Assembly: GCA_030066905.1 (NCBI GenBank)
Contig: JASJAR010000040.1
Location: 1 to 63,691, forward strand
Source: Paracoccaceae bacterium
GTDB lineage: Bacteria; Pseudomonadota; Alphaproteobacteria; Rhodobacterales; Rhodobacteraceae
Direction of reading: 5' to 3'
DNA: 63,691 bases
Shown: piece by piece, positions 8,418 to 15,228 of the stretch
How the letters are laid out: every line of letters begins with the position of its first letter
How positions within the stretch are numbered: the stretch's first letter is position 1
Made by a program: the position numbers and the translations under genes
The notes under the pieces: model-generated
Database searches by the model: none
Seen by the model: the letters and a program-made list of their open reading frames with translations, nothing else
What the model was told of the DNA's origin: nothing

Positions 8418-9803
8418 TCAATACCTGTAGTGCTCGGATTTGAACGGGCCTTCGGGCGCAACGCCGATATAAGCCGCCTGATCGGAGTCGAGCTCGGTCA
8501 GCTTCGCGCCGATCTTTTCCAGATGAAGCCGGGCGACCTTCTCGTCGAGATGTTTCGGCAGGACGTATACCTTGTTTTCGTACTCGCCGCCCTTCGTCCA
8601 AAGCTCGATCTGGGCGAGCACCTGGTTGGTGAAACTGGCCGACATCACGAAGCTCGGGTGCCCTGTGGCATTGCCGAGATTCAGCAAGCGCCCCTCCGAG
8701 AGCAGGATGATCTTGTTGCCCGAGGGCATCTCGATCATGTCCACCTGGTCCTTAATGCTGGTCCATTTGTGGTTCTTGAGGTTGGCGACCTGAATCTCGT
8801 TGTCGAAGTGGCCGATATTGCCGACGATGGCCATGTTCTTCATCGCCCGCATGTGCTCGATGCGGATGACGTCCTTATTGCCGGTCGCGGTAATGAAGAT
8901 GTCCGCCGTGTCGACGACATCCTCCAGCGTCGCCACCTGGAAACCGTCCATCGCCGCCTGGAGCGCGCAGATCGGGTCGGTTTCGGTAACGATGACTCGT
9001 GCTCCGGCCCCAGCGAGCGAGGCGGCCGAGCCCTTGCCCACGTCGCCGTAGCCGCAAACGACGGCGACCTTTCCGGCCATCATCACGTCGGTCGCCCGGC
9101 GGATGCCGTCGACGAGGCTCTCCTTGCAGCCGTACTTGTTGTCGAACTTCGACTTGGTGACCGAATCGTTCACGTTGATTGCAGGGAAGGGAAGCTGGCC
9201 GTCGCGGACCATCTGGTAGAGGCGGTTGACGCCGGTCGTGGTCTCCTCGGACACGCCCCGGATCTGGTCGCGGACCTTGGTGAACCAACCGGGGCTCTCG
9301 GCCATGCGCTTCTTGATCTGCGCCTTGATGACCTCTTCCTCCTCCGAGCCGGGCACAGGCAGGATGTCCTCCCCCGCTTCGGCGCGGGCTCCGAGCAGGA
9401 CGTAGAGCGTCGCATCGCCGCCATCGTCGAGGATCATGTTCGGCCCGTCGGGGAATTGGAACGACCGGTCGAGATAATCCCAGTGCTCTTCCAGAGTCTG
9501 GCCTTTGACAGCAAACACCGGCGTTCCCGCGTCGGCGATGGCCGCCGCCGCGTGATCCTGGGTAGAGAATATGTTGCAGGACGCCCAGCGCACATCGGCC
9601 CCGAGAGCGGTGAGCGTCTCGATCAGAACCGCTGTCTGGATCGTCATGTGAAGCGAGCCGACAATCCGCGCGCCCTTCAGCGGCTGCGCGGGGCCGTACT
9701 CCTCGCGCGTCGCCATCAAACCCGGCATCTCGGTCTCGGCGATGTCGAGTTCCTTGCGGCCGAACCCGGCCAGGGCAATATCTTTGACGACGAAATCCTT
9801 CAT
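8418..9803 (-). CDS. ahcY: Adenosylhomocysteinase
   Basis: AhcY splits S-adenosylhomocysteine into homocysteine and adenosine with tightly bound NAD, removing the product inhibitor of methyltransferases. The 461-residue protein has the N-terminal substrate domain ([15 protein letters not shown]), the NAD-binding [16 protein letters not shown], and the C-terminal KSEHYRY tail that reaches the partner subunit. It includes the roughly 40-residue insertion (around 150-190, [12 protein letters not shown]) typical of proteobacterial enzymes. The start is ATG at 9803 after GGAG; a longer frame adds 13 non-conserved residues. No SAH riboswitch of the known consensus is seen upstream. Confidence 0.97.
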   Translation of the reverse strand: MKDFVVKDIALAGFGRKELDIAETEMPGLMATREEYGPAQPLKGARIVGSLHMTIQTAVLIETLTALGADVRWASCNIFSTQDHAAAAIADAGTPVFAVKGQTLEEHWDYLDRSFQFPDGPNMILDDGGDATLYVLLGARAEAGEDILPVPGSEEEEVIKAQIKKRMAESPGWFTKVRDQIRGVSEETTTGVNRLYQMVRDGQLPFPAINVNDSVTKSKFDNKYGCKESLVDGIRRATDVMMAGKVAVVCGYGDVGKGSAASLAGAGARVIVTETDPICALQAAMDGFQVATLEDVVDTADIFITATGNKDVIRIEHMRAMKNMAIVGNIGHFDNEIQVANLKNHKWTSIKDQVDMIEMPSGNKIILLSEGRLLNLGNATGHPSFVMSASFTNQVLAQIELWTKGGEYENKVYVLPKHLDEKVARLHLEKIGAKLTELDSDQAAYIGVAPEGPFKSEHYRY

Positions 9804-9837
9804 CGATGTCTCCGCGGGTCGAGGGGTGTCGCCGGCG

Positions 9838-9866
9838 CACATAACAGGCGGTCAGAAGGGCAGCAA
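9838..9866 (-). promoter_or_regulatory. Candidate sigma-70-type promoter of ahcY
   Basis: On the minus strand TTGCTG (9866-9861) and TATGTG (9843-9838) are 17 bases apart, about 35 bases upstream of the ahcY ATG. The match is moderate and unproven. Confidence 0.4.
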
Positions 9867-10053
9867 TGCGACTTTCCGATTGATTTGAAGTGCCGGGGTT
9901 TCGGCCGTCGATTGGCTAGAAAGGCGAAACAGATGCCCTCAAAGGGACATCATTGATGACGCAGACCGGCCATCGATTACGTCGGGTTGGGCTGCCCGAC
10001 GCAAGGGCGCGCCCTGCCGGCCGACGGATGCGGCCCACCCACGAAGGCGCGGG

Positions 10054-10362
10054 CTAGCCCGGAATGCCGGCCGGGACCTTGTCCGACGGCAGCGCTTCGC
10101 GCCAGTTCGTTCCATGGGCCATCACGCAGGACGTGCCGTCCGCCCGGGTCAGAAGAATCGTCCAGGTCCCCTTCTCCTCCGAGAACCAGACCTCGAACAC
10201 CCGCTGGTCGGTTTGCATGCCGCCGCCCTGAAAGCTCTCGCCATATCCGGAGGCAAGCCGCTCTACCAGCGTGTCGCGACTGGCGCAGGACGTCTGTGCC
10301 TGGGCTGCTGCTGGAACACTCATTACCGCGATCAAACAAAGGCCTTTGAAAATGGCTCGCAT
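10054..10362 (-). CDS. Small secreted protein of unknown function
   Basis: The start is ATG at 10362, just after AAGGAG; a longer frame to 10437 has no such site. The 102-residue product opens with a clear Sec signal peptide, MRAIFKGLCLIAVMSVPAAA, with cleavage expected near AQA-Q. The mature part of about 80 residues has two cysteines (TSCASR and DGTSCVMA) that could form a disulfide, and a FEVWFSEEKGTWTILLTRADG strand-rich core. Similar small periplasmic proteins occur widely in Rhodobacterales without a known role. It has its own leader region and no close operon partner. Confidence 0.75.
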   Translation of the reverse strand: MRAIFKGLCLIAVMSVPAAAQAQTSCASRDTLVERLASGYGESFQGGGMQTDQRVFEVWFSEEKGTWTILLTRADGTSCVMAHGTNWREALPSDKVPAGIPG

Positions 10363-10690
10363 CGGTTTCTCCTTTCCGCGGGCCGCATGACCCGTCGCCG
10401 CTGCCTGTCTGATCCTCCCGGTCTTTTTTTGTTCCACTCACTATAGCTCGTGGGGGTTGAAACCCTGTTTCGCGCGAGACGCACCTACAAAGGAACTCCT
10501 CGGGCGCTCGGTCTTTGAACGATATTTGTGCAACTCGCCCGATTTCGGGGCTGAGTTGCGCCCTTTTCGTGCCGGAGGGTCGAGGCGTGAGGCCGCAGCC
10601 CGGCCATGACCCCCGCGGCCTGGGCGGCAAAGGGTTTGCATGGCGATACGCTTGGCCCTAACGCTCGCGCGACCAGCAGACGGGGGAGAC
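10363..10690. other. 328-bp intergenic region between divergent genes
   Basis: This region separates the small secreted protein from the HD hydrolase. It must hold promoters for both directions. Beyond the hairpin at 10530-10559 I see no convincing ORF, and no strong promoter match stands out. Confidence 0.5.
10530..10559 (+). ncRNA. Long hairpin followed by CCCTTTT: possible small RNA 3' end
   Basis: GCAACTC (10530-10536) pairs with GAGTTGC (10553-10559), and inside it CCCGA pairs with TCGGG around a two-base loop. The plus strand then reads GCCCTTTT. As neither neighbouring gene would need a terminator here, the hairpin may end an unannotated small RNA starting within the preceding hundred or so bases. 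The T-run is short, so this is tentative. Confidence 0.3.
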
Positions 10691-11287
10691 ATGGCAAAAC
10701 CCAAACGCGCCTGGCAACGTATGCTGTCGGGTCGCCGGCTCGACCTGCTCGACCCGACGCCGGTTGACATCGAGATCGAGGACATCGCCCACGGCCTTGC
10801 GTTCGTGGCCCGGTGGAATGGGCAGACTGAAGGCGACTATCCCTACTCCGTCGCCGAGCATTCGCTTCTCGTCGAGACGCTTCTAGGGCGAATTTCTGCT
10901 GGAATAGAGCCGAAATGGCGTCTGGCCGGGCTCCTGCACGACGCGCCGGAATACGTGATCGGCGACATGATCTCGCCGGTGAAGAACGCCGTGGGTCCCG
11001 ACTACGGGCGGCTCGACGAACGACTTGCCGCCGCCATAAATCTCCGTTTCGGGCTTCCCGCGGCGATACCGGCCCCGGTCAAGAAGAAGATCAAACAGGC
11101 CGACAGGGTCTCGGCCTGGTTGGAGGCCACGCAGATCGCAGGGTTTTCGGTGGCCGAGGCGAACAGGTTCTTCGGCGTACCCGACCCGGACGTGACCCAG
11201 GGCGTTTCCATCGCGCCCCGTCCGCCGGCCGAGGTGCGTGCCGCCTTCACGAGGCGGCACGCGGAGCTTCTCGCGGCGATCGGTTAG
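10691..11287 (+). CDS. HD-superfamily phosphohydrolase (YfbR-like)
   Basis: The 198-residue protein has the HD-domain pattern: histidine H57 in SVAEHSLLVETLL, the HD pair in LAGLLHDAPEYVIGDM (near 83-84) and a later aspartate in KQADRVSAWLEA. These ligands hold the metal ions that cut a phosphate ester. The closest described enzymes are YfbR-like 5'-deoxynucleotidases and other HD hydrolases acting on nucleotides; the substrate here is unknown. The start is ATG at 10691, after GGGGGAG, in preference to an earlier ATG. The gene stands alone. Confidence 0.85.
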   Translation: MAKPKRAWQRMLSGRRLDLLDPTPVDIEIEDIAHGLAFVARWNGQTEGDYPYSVAEHSLLVETLLGRISAGIEPKWRLAGLLHDAPEYVIGDMISPVKNAVGPDYGRLDERLAAAINLRFGLPAAIPAPVKKKIKQADRVSAWLEATQIAGFSVAEANRFFGVPDPDVTQGVSIAPRPPAEVRAAFTRRHAELLAAIG

Positions 11288-11292
11288 GGAGC

Positions 11293-11445
11293 CTAAAGCG
11301 ACCGCGAGAAACAACCCGGCCGAGGCTTCCGTCTGGCACGAGGCCTTTCGAACCCGATCTGGGGGACATCGCGCCAGATCTCGGGCGCGTCCCAATGATC
11401 GTAGGCGCACGGCGTTTCGAAAAAGCGCTTGAGTGTCTTCAGCAT
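11293..11445 (-). CDS. Small basic protein, 50 aa, divergent from the LysR gene
   Basis: An ATG at 11445 follows AAGGAGG by seven bases, one of the better ribosome sites in the window, which is the main reason to call this real. The 50-residue product begins MLKTLKRFFETPCAYDHWDA, continues with EIWRDVPQIG and ends in a basic RPRARRKPRPG stretch. I do not recognise the family. It is divergently transcribed from the LysR gene 102 bases away, the standard arrangement of a LysR regulator and its target. The frame is open a little further upstream but without a ribosome site. Confidence 0.55.
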   Translation of the reverse strand: MLKTLKRFFETPCAYDHWDAPEIWRDVPQIGFERPRARRKPRPGCFSRSL

Positions 11446-11512
11446 CGCTCTGCCTCCTTGGGGCTGGTTTTCCTCCATCCGGGATAAACCGACGCGCCCG
11501 GCGAGCCGAGTC

Positions 11513-11525
11513 TTGAATATTTCAA
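11513..11525. promoter_or_regulatory. Palindrome TTGAATATTTCAA in the LysR intergenic region
   Basis: A perfect 5-3-5 palindrome, TTGAA-TAT-TTCAA, lies 16 bases from the second, larger palindrome. It could be an additional binding site or part of the promoter of either divergent gene. Confidence 0.35.
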
Positions 11526-11528
11526 TTC

Positions 11529-11545
11529 TGTAAGTCAGACTTACA
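11529..11545. promoter_or_regulatory. LysR operator-like palindrome touching the start codon
   Basis: TGTAAGTCAGACTTACA is a perfect 17-bp palindrome centred on 11537, AT-leaning in a GC-rich genome and carrying the T-N11-A pattern expected for LysR-type regulators. It ends two bases before the ATG of the LysR gene, leaving no room for a normal ribosome site. Confidence 0.6.
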
Positions 11546-11547
11546 TT

Positions 11548-12423
11548 ATGGACTGGCGAGACATCCCGCCCCTCTCAAGCCTCCGGGCGTTCGAAGCCGC
11601 TGTCCGCACCGGCTCGTTCAGCGCGGCGGGCCGCGAGCTGAACGTGACCCATGCCGCGATCTCCCAGCATGTCCGTGGCCTCGAAGGCAGGCTCGGCGCC
11701 GAACTGCTCACCCGCGACGGTCTGCGGCTTATCCCCACCGATGAGGGCAAGGCACTGGCCGAAGCGCTTACCGAGGGGTTCGGGCAGATCGTCGGCGCCG
11801 TCTCGGCGATGCTGACAAGCACGGCCCAGCGCCCGTTGCGCGTATCGCTGACCCCGTCCTTTGCGGAGGCCTGGCTGATGCCCCGGCTCGGCGCGTTCTG
11901 GGCCGCGCATCCCGACATCCCTGTAGAGCTCGCGCCGTCCTGCGACGTGGTCGACCTGTTGCGCGACGGATTCGATGTGGCGATCCGCTACGGCAACGGC
12001 GACTGGCCGGGGGTCGAAAGCGTGCCGCTGGTGTCCTCGCAATACGCGATCGTCGCCGCTCCGGGGCACTATCAGGCGGTAACCACAGGCGATCTAACCG
12101 AACTCAAGGGCGCCCATTGGATGCTGGAGTTCCTCTGGCCCGAAGCGGAACGCTGGCTCGGCGAATACGGCATCGACATCTCCAAAGAGCGCCTCACCGT
12201 ACTCGGAACGATCTCGCTCGTGATCCAGGCGGTGCGACAGGGTCACGGAATCACCATCGCGCCAACTACAATCGCGGAGCGCGAGGTTGCCGCCGGCACG
12301 CTGGAGATTCTGTTCAAGGCCCGTGCGGAAAGTTCTGGTTATCACATCGCCACGCGGCCGGGGGCCGAAAGCCCCGCGTTACGCAAGTTTACCCGTTGGC
12401 TGTTGTCGGAGGCCGAAACCTAA
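11548..12423 (+). CDS. LysR-family transcriptional regulator (GcvA-like)
   Basis: The 291-residue protein has the LysR winged helix-turn-helix at about residues 8-66 (LRAFEAAVRTGSFSAAGREL, then VTHAAISQHVRGLE) and a periplasmic-binding-protein-like effector domain from about 90 (RPLRVSLTPSFAEAWLMPRL). The sequence is closest in style to GcvA-type regulators common in Rhodobacterales, such as LPRLxxFWxxHPDI proteins. Its effector cannot be read from sequence. A perfect palindrome almost touches the ATG, implying autoregulation and possibly leaderless or poorly led translation. Its end overlaps the convergent regA by four bases. Confidence 0.93.
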   Translation: MDWRDIPPLSSLRAFEAAVRTGSFSAAGRELNVTHAAISQHVRGLEGRLGAELLTRDGLRLIPTDEGKALAEALTEGFGQIVGAVSAMLTSTAQRPLRVSLTPSFAEAWLMPRLGAFWAAHPDIPVELAPSCDVVDLLRDGFDVAIRYGNGDWPGVESVPLVSSQYAIVAAPGHYQAVTTGDLTELKGAHWMLEFLWPEAERWLGEYGIDISKERLTVLGTISLVIQAVRQGHGITIAPTTIAEREVAAGTLEILFKARAESSGYHIATRPGAESPALRKFTRWLLSEAET

Positions 12424-12974
12424 CGCGGCGAGCGTTTGGCGAGGATCCGTTGCAGCGTGCGCCGGTGCATGTTGAGCCGCCGCGCAGTTTCCGAGACGTT
12501 GCGGTCGCAAAGCTCGTAGACCCGCTGGATATGTTCCCAGCGGACCCGGTCGGCCGACATCGGGTTTTCCGGCGGCGGCGGCATCTCGTCGTCGGAGGCC
12601 AGCAGCGCGGCCGTAACGTCATTGGCGTCCGCTGGCTTCGACAGGTAGTCGGTCGCGCCGATCTTAACCGCCGCGACCGCCGTCGCGATGGCCCCGTAGC
12701 CGGTCAGCACGACGACACGGCTGTCCGGGCGCCGTTCGCGGATCGTCTCGACCACATCGAGCCCGTTGCCGTCTTCCAGCCTGAGGTCGATCACCGCGTA
12801 AGCGGGCGGGCGGACCTCGGCCATCGCGCGGCCTGCCGCGACGGTCTCGGCCGTTTCCACGGCAAACCCGCGCTTTTCCATCGCCCGGGCGAGCCGTTTT
12901 ACGAACGGTTCGTCGTCATCGACGAGGAGTAAGGAATTGTCCGGTCCGATATCGTTCAGCTGCCGTTCATTCAT
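12420..12974 (-). CDS. regA: Redox response regulator RegA/PrrA
   Basis: RegA is the DNA-binding partner of the sensor kinase RegB and controls respiration, carbon and nitrogen fixation, and photosynthesis where present, in response to redox state. The 184-residue protein has a receiver domain (VDDD near 18-21, phosphorylated Asp63 in VIDLRLEDGN, Lys in YLSKPAD), a proline hinge (EMPPPPENP), and a Fis-type helix-turn-helix at the end (NVSETARRLNMHRRTLQRIL), a hallmark of this family. senC lies just upstream on the same strand and regB is divergent. The usual hvrA neighbour is absent. Confidence 0.96.
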   Translation of the reverse strand: MNERQLNDIGPDNSLLLVDDDEPFVKRLARAMEKRGFAVETAETVAAGRAMAEVRPPAYAVIDLRLEDGNGLDVVETIRERRPDSRVVVLTGYGAIATAVAAVKIGATDYLSKPADANDVTAALLASDDEMPPPPENPMSADRVRWEHIQRVYELCDRNVSETARRLNMHRRTLQRILAKRSPR

Positions 12975-13042
12975 CGTCTTGTTCGCGCATCTTTTTTCGT
13001 TGCGCGAACGGTAGGGCGCGAGCCCCCACCGGTCAAATCCGC

Positions 13043-13648
13043 TCAGACGGTGTCGATCACGCAGGCAATCCGCTCGGCGAGGTCCTCCGGTGTAAGGTCG
13101 CGGCGATAGAAATCCGCAAATCCGATCTCGGGAAACATGAGATAGCTGAACGTACTGTGATCGACGAGGTAATACGCGTCGTCCCCGTCCTGCGCCTGCC
13201 CGTAGGCGCGGTAGGCCCGCATCGCCGCCCGCACCTGCGCCTCGGACCCGGTGAGACCCAGCATCTCGGGGTGGAGCGCATCGGTGAAGAAGGTCAGCTC
13301 CTCGGGCGTGTCCCGCTTCGGATCGACGGTGATGAAAACCGGCTTCACCTCGTGGCCCTTCTCCGCAAGGAGCTCGACAGCCTCGGCATTCCGCGCGGTG
13401 TCTAGCGGGCAGACATCAGGGCAAAACGTATAGCCGAAGTAAACGAGCGTCGGGCCGGTGATAACGTCAGCGTCGGTGACCGTTTCACCGGTCTCGGAGA
13501 CGAGGGTAAAGGGGCCGCCGATGTCGCCGGCCACGGTGCCGCCGGGCAGGCAGGCCTCGAGCGTACGTTGCTGGGTCCAGTAGTAGGTGCCGCCGAGCAA
13601 CCCCGCGATAACGGCGCCGGCCGCGATGAAAGCAAACTTCGGCGTCAT
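13043..13648 (-). CDS. senC: SCO1/SenC/PrrC copper chaperone
   Basis: The 201-residue membrane-anchored thioredoxin-fold protein delivers copper to cytochrome c oxidase and, in Rhodobacter, links oxidase activity to RegB signalling. An N-terminal helix (about 5-25) anchors it, and the periplasmic domain carries the copper ligands C76 and C80 in TFCPDVC and H164 in LVDHSTFSYL. It lies 68 bases upstream of regA on the same strand and 90 bases from the divergent regB, the classic regB / senC-regA layout. Confidence 0.96.
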   Translation of the reverse strand: MTPKFAFIAAGAVIAGLLGGTYYWTQQRTLEACLPGGTVAGDIGGPFTLVSETGETVTDADVITGPTLVYFGYTFCPDVCPLDTARNAEAVELLAEKGHEVKPVFITVDPKRDTPEELTFFTDALHPEMLGLTGSEAQVRAAMRAYRAYGQAQDGDDAYYLVDHSTFSYLMFPEIGFADFYRRDLTPEDLAERIACVIDTV

Positions 13649-13738
13649 GGGTCGAACCTCCGCTGAGAAACGAGTGCGATTGATCGACGGGCCGGCCGTG
13701 CTTTACAAGTGGTCACCTTGACACATTTCCGCGAGAGC

Positions 13739-15142
13739 ATGGTCAGCCCGACATCATCGATGCATCTTATCGCGCCCCCCAGCCGGTCGAACTGGGTCCG
13801 CTTGCGCACACTCATCGTTCTGCGCTGGATCGCGATTGCGGGGCAGCTCATCGCCATCACTGTGGCGACGCGCAGTTTCGGGCTTCAGATCGAGCTCGGC
13901 CTGGCGTTCCTTGCCATCGGTGCCGCGATCGTGGCCAACCTCGTTGCCGTTTTCGTCTACCCCGAGAACAAGCGGCTCTCCGAAGGCGAGGCGGCCTCGA
14001 TGCTGTTCTTCGACATCACCCAGCTCTGCTTTCTTTTGTTCCTGACCGGCGGTCTGCAAAACCCCTTCGCGCTGCTCATCCTCGCCCCGGTGACGATCTC
14101 CGCGACGACCCTTTCGGCGCGCACGACCATCATCCTGGGTCTGACGGCAATAACCCTGATCTCCATCGTGGCACTGTGGAACCTGCCGCTCCGGTCGGAA
14201 GCCGGCGATGTGCTGGTTCTCCCGGAGCTCTTCGCTTTCGGCTTCTGGGTGGCGATCCTGATCGGCGTGGTGTTCCTTGCCGGCTACGCCCAGCGCGTCT
14301 CGGCGGAGGTACATGCGATGTCCGAGGCCCTCGCAGCCACGCAGATGGCGCTTGCGCGCGAGCAGAAGCTTACCGACCTCGGCGGGGTCGTTGCCGCCGC
14401 CGCCCATGAGCTCGGCACCCCGCTGGCCACGATCATGCTGGTGAGTGCGGAACTGATGGACGAGCTCGCCGACCAGCCCGAGCTCCGAAGCGACGCCGAA
14501 CTGATCCGCGACCAGGCCGCGCGGTGCCGGGATATCCTTGCTTCCATGGGCCAGGCCGGCAAGGAAGACCAGCACCTGAAACAGGCGCCGATCTCGGCGG
14601 TCGTGACGGAGGCGGCCGAACCCCATGCCGACCGGGGCAAGACCATCCAGTACGATGTGGCGCCGAACCCCGGTGCGTCGCCTGACCAGCCGGTGGTGGC
14701 CCGGCGGCCGGAGGTGATCCACGGGTTGCGCAACCTCGTTCAGAATGCCGTCGACTTCGCGCAAAGCACGGTCTGGATCGAGATCGGATGGTCGCCGACG
14801 GCCGTTATCGTGCGCATCACGGATGACGGGCCGGGGTTTCCCGCCCATGTCCTGGGGCGGATCGGCGACCCGTTCGTGACAGCGCGGCGGGATGCGGGGG
14901 AGATCGCGGCCCGGCCCGGCTATGCGGGCATGGGGCTCGGTCTCTTCATTGCCAAGACGCTTCTGGAACGGTCTGGCGCCGACCTCACCTTCGCCAACGC
15001 CCGCGAACCCTTCGAGGCGCTGGCTCGGCCAGGTCAGCCGGCCGGAGCGGTCGTCGAGTGCATTTGGCCAAACCCGGAGGCGGAAGCGACTGCCCGACCC
15101 GACCGGCGCCCGCTCGGGCAGAACGCGGCAATCGAGGTCTGA
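13739..15142 (+). CDS. regB: Redox sensor histidine kinase RegB/PrrB
   Basis: The start is taken as ATG at 13739; a GTG at 13709 would add ten residues. The 467-residue kinase has six membrane helices (about 22-185), including the quinone-sensing loop GGLQNPF at 104-110. The H-box is AAAHELGTPLATI with phosphorylated H223, and the redox-active cysteine C263 lies in DQAARCRDIL; both lie about two residues from the Rhodobacter capsulatus positions H225 and C265 as I recall them. The ATP-binding N (LVQNAVDFA) and G boxes (DDGPGFP, GMGLGLFIAKTLLE) complete the kinase. All residues needed for redox sensing and phosphotransfer to RegA appear intact. Confidence 0.96.
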   Translation: MVSPTSSMHLIAPPSRSNWVRLRTLIVLRWIAIAGQLIAITVATRSFGLQIELGLAFLAIGAAIVANLVAVFVYPENKRLSEGEAASMLFFDITQLCFLLFLTGGLQNPFALLILAPVTISATTLSARTTIILGLTAITLISIVALWNLPLRSEAGDVLVLPELFAFGFWVAILIGVVFLAGYAQRVSAEVHAMSEALAATQMALAREQKLTDLGGVVAAAAHELGTPLATIMLVSAELMDELADQPELRSDAELIRDQAARCRDILASMGQAGKEDQHLKQAPISAVVTEAAEPHADRGKTIQYDVAPNPGASPDQPVVARRPEVIHGLRNLVQNAVDFAQSTVWIEIGWSPTAVIVRITDDGPGFPAHVLGRIGDPFVTARRDAGEIAARPGYAGMGLGLFIAKTLLERSGADLTFANAREPFEALARPGQPAGAVVECIWPNPEAEATARPDRRPLGQNAAIEV

Positions 15143-15160
15143 CAGGAAGGTGCCGCAGGC

Positions 15161-15175
15161 TTAACCACTTGTTAA
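15161..15175. promoter_or_regulatory. Exact CtrA box TTAA-N7-TTAA
   Basis: TTAACCACTTGTTAA is an exact match to the full CtrA binding site, two TTAA half-sites with seven bases between. It lies 54 bases upstream of the PAS-protein ATG, between that gene and regB. Such a 15-mer is rare by chance in a genome this GC-rich. Confidence 0.65.
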
Positions 15176-15228
15176 CCTTGACTGACAAAACTCTACCAGG
15201 CCGTTTCGGCACCTGGGGGATTGAGTCA

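Noticed and set aside
8316..9956. 546-codon plus-strand frame opposite ahcY
   Set aside because: Shadow of ahcY, a strongly conserved gene on the minus strand.
9804..9960. SAH riboswitch before ahcY
   Set aside because: The leader does not show the known SAH or SAM-SAH consensus elements; a simple promoter explains it better.
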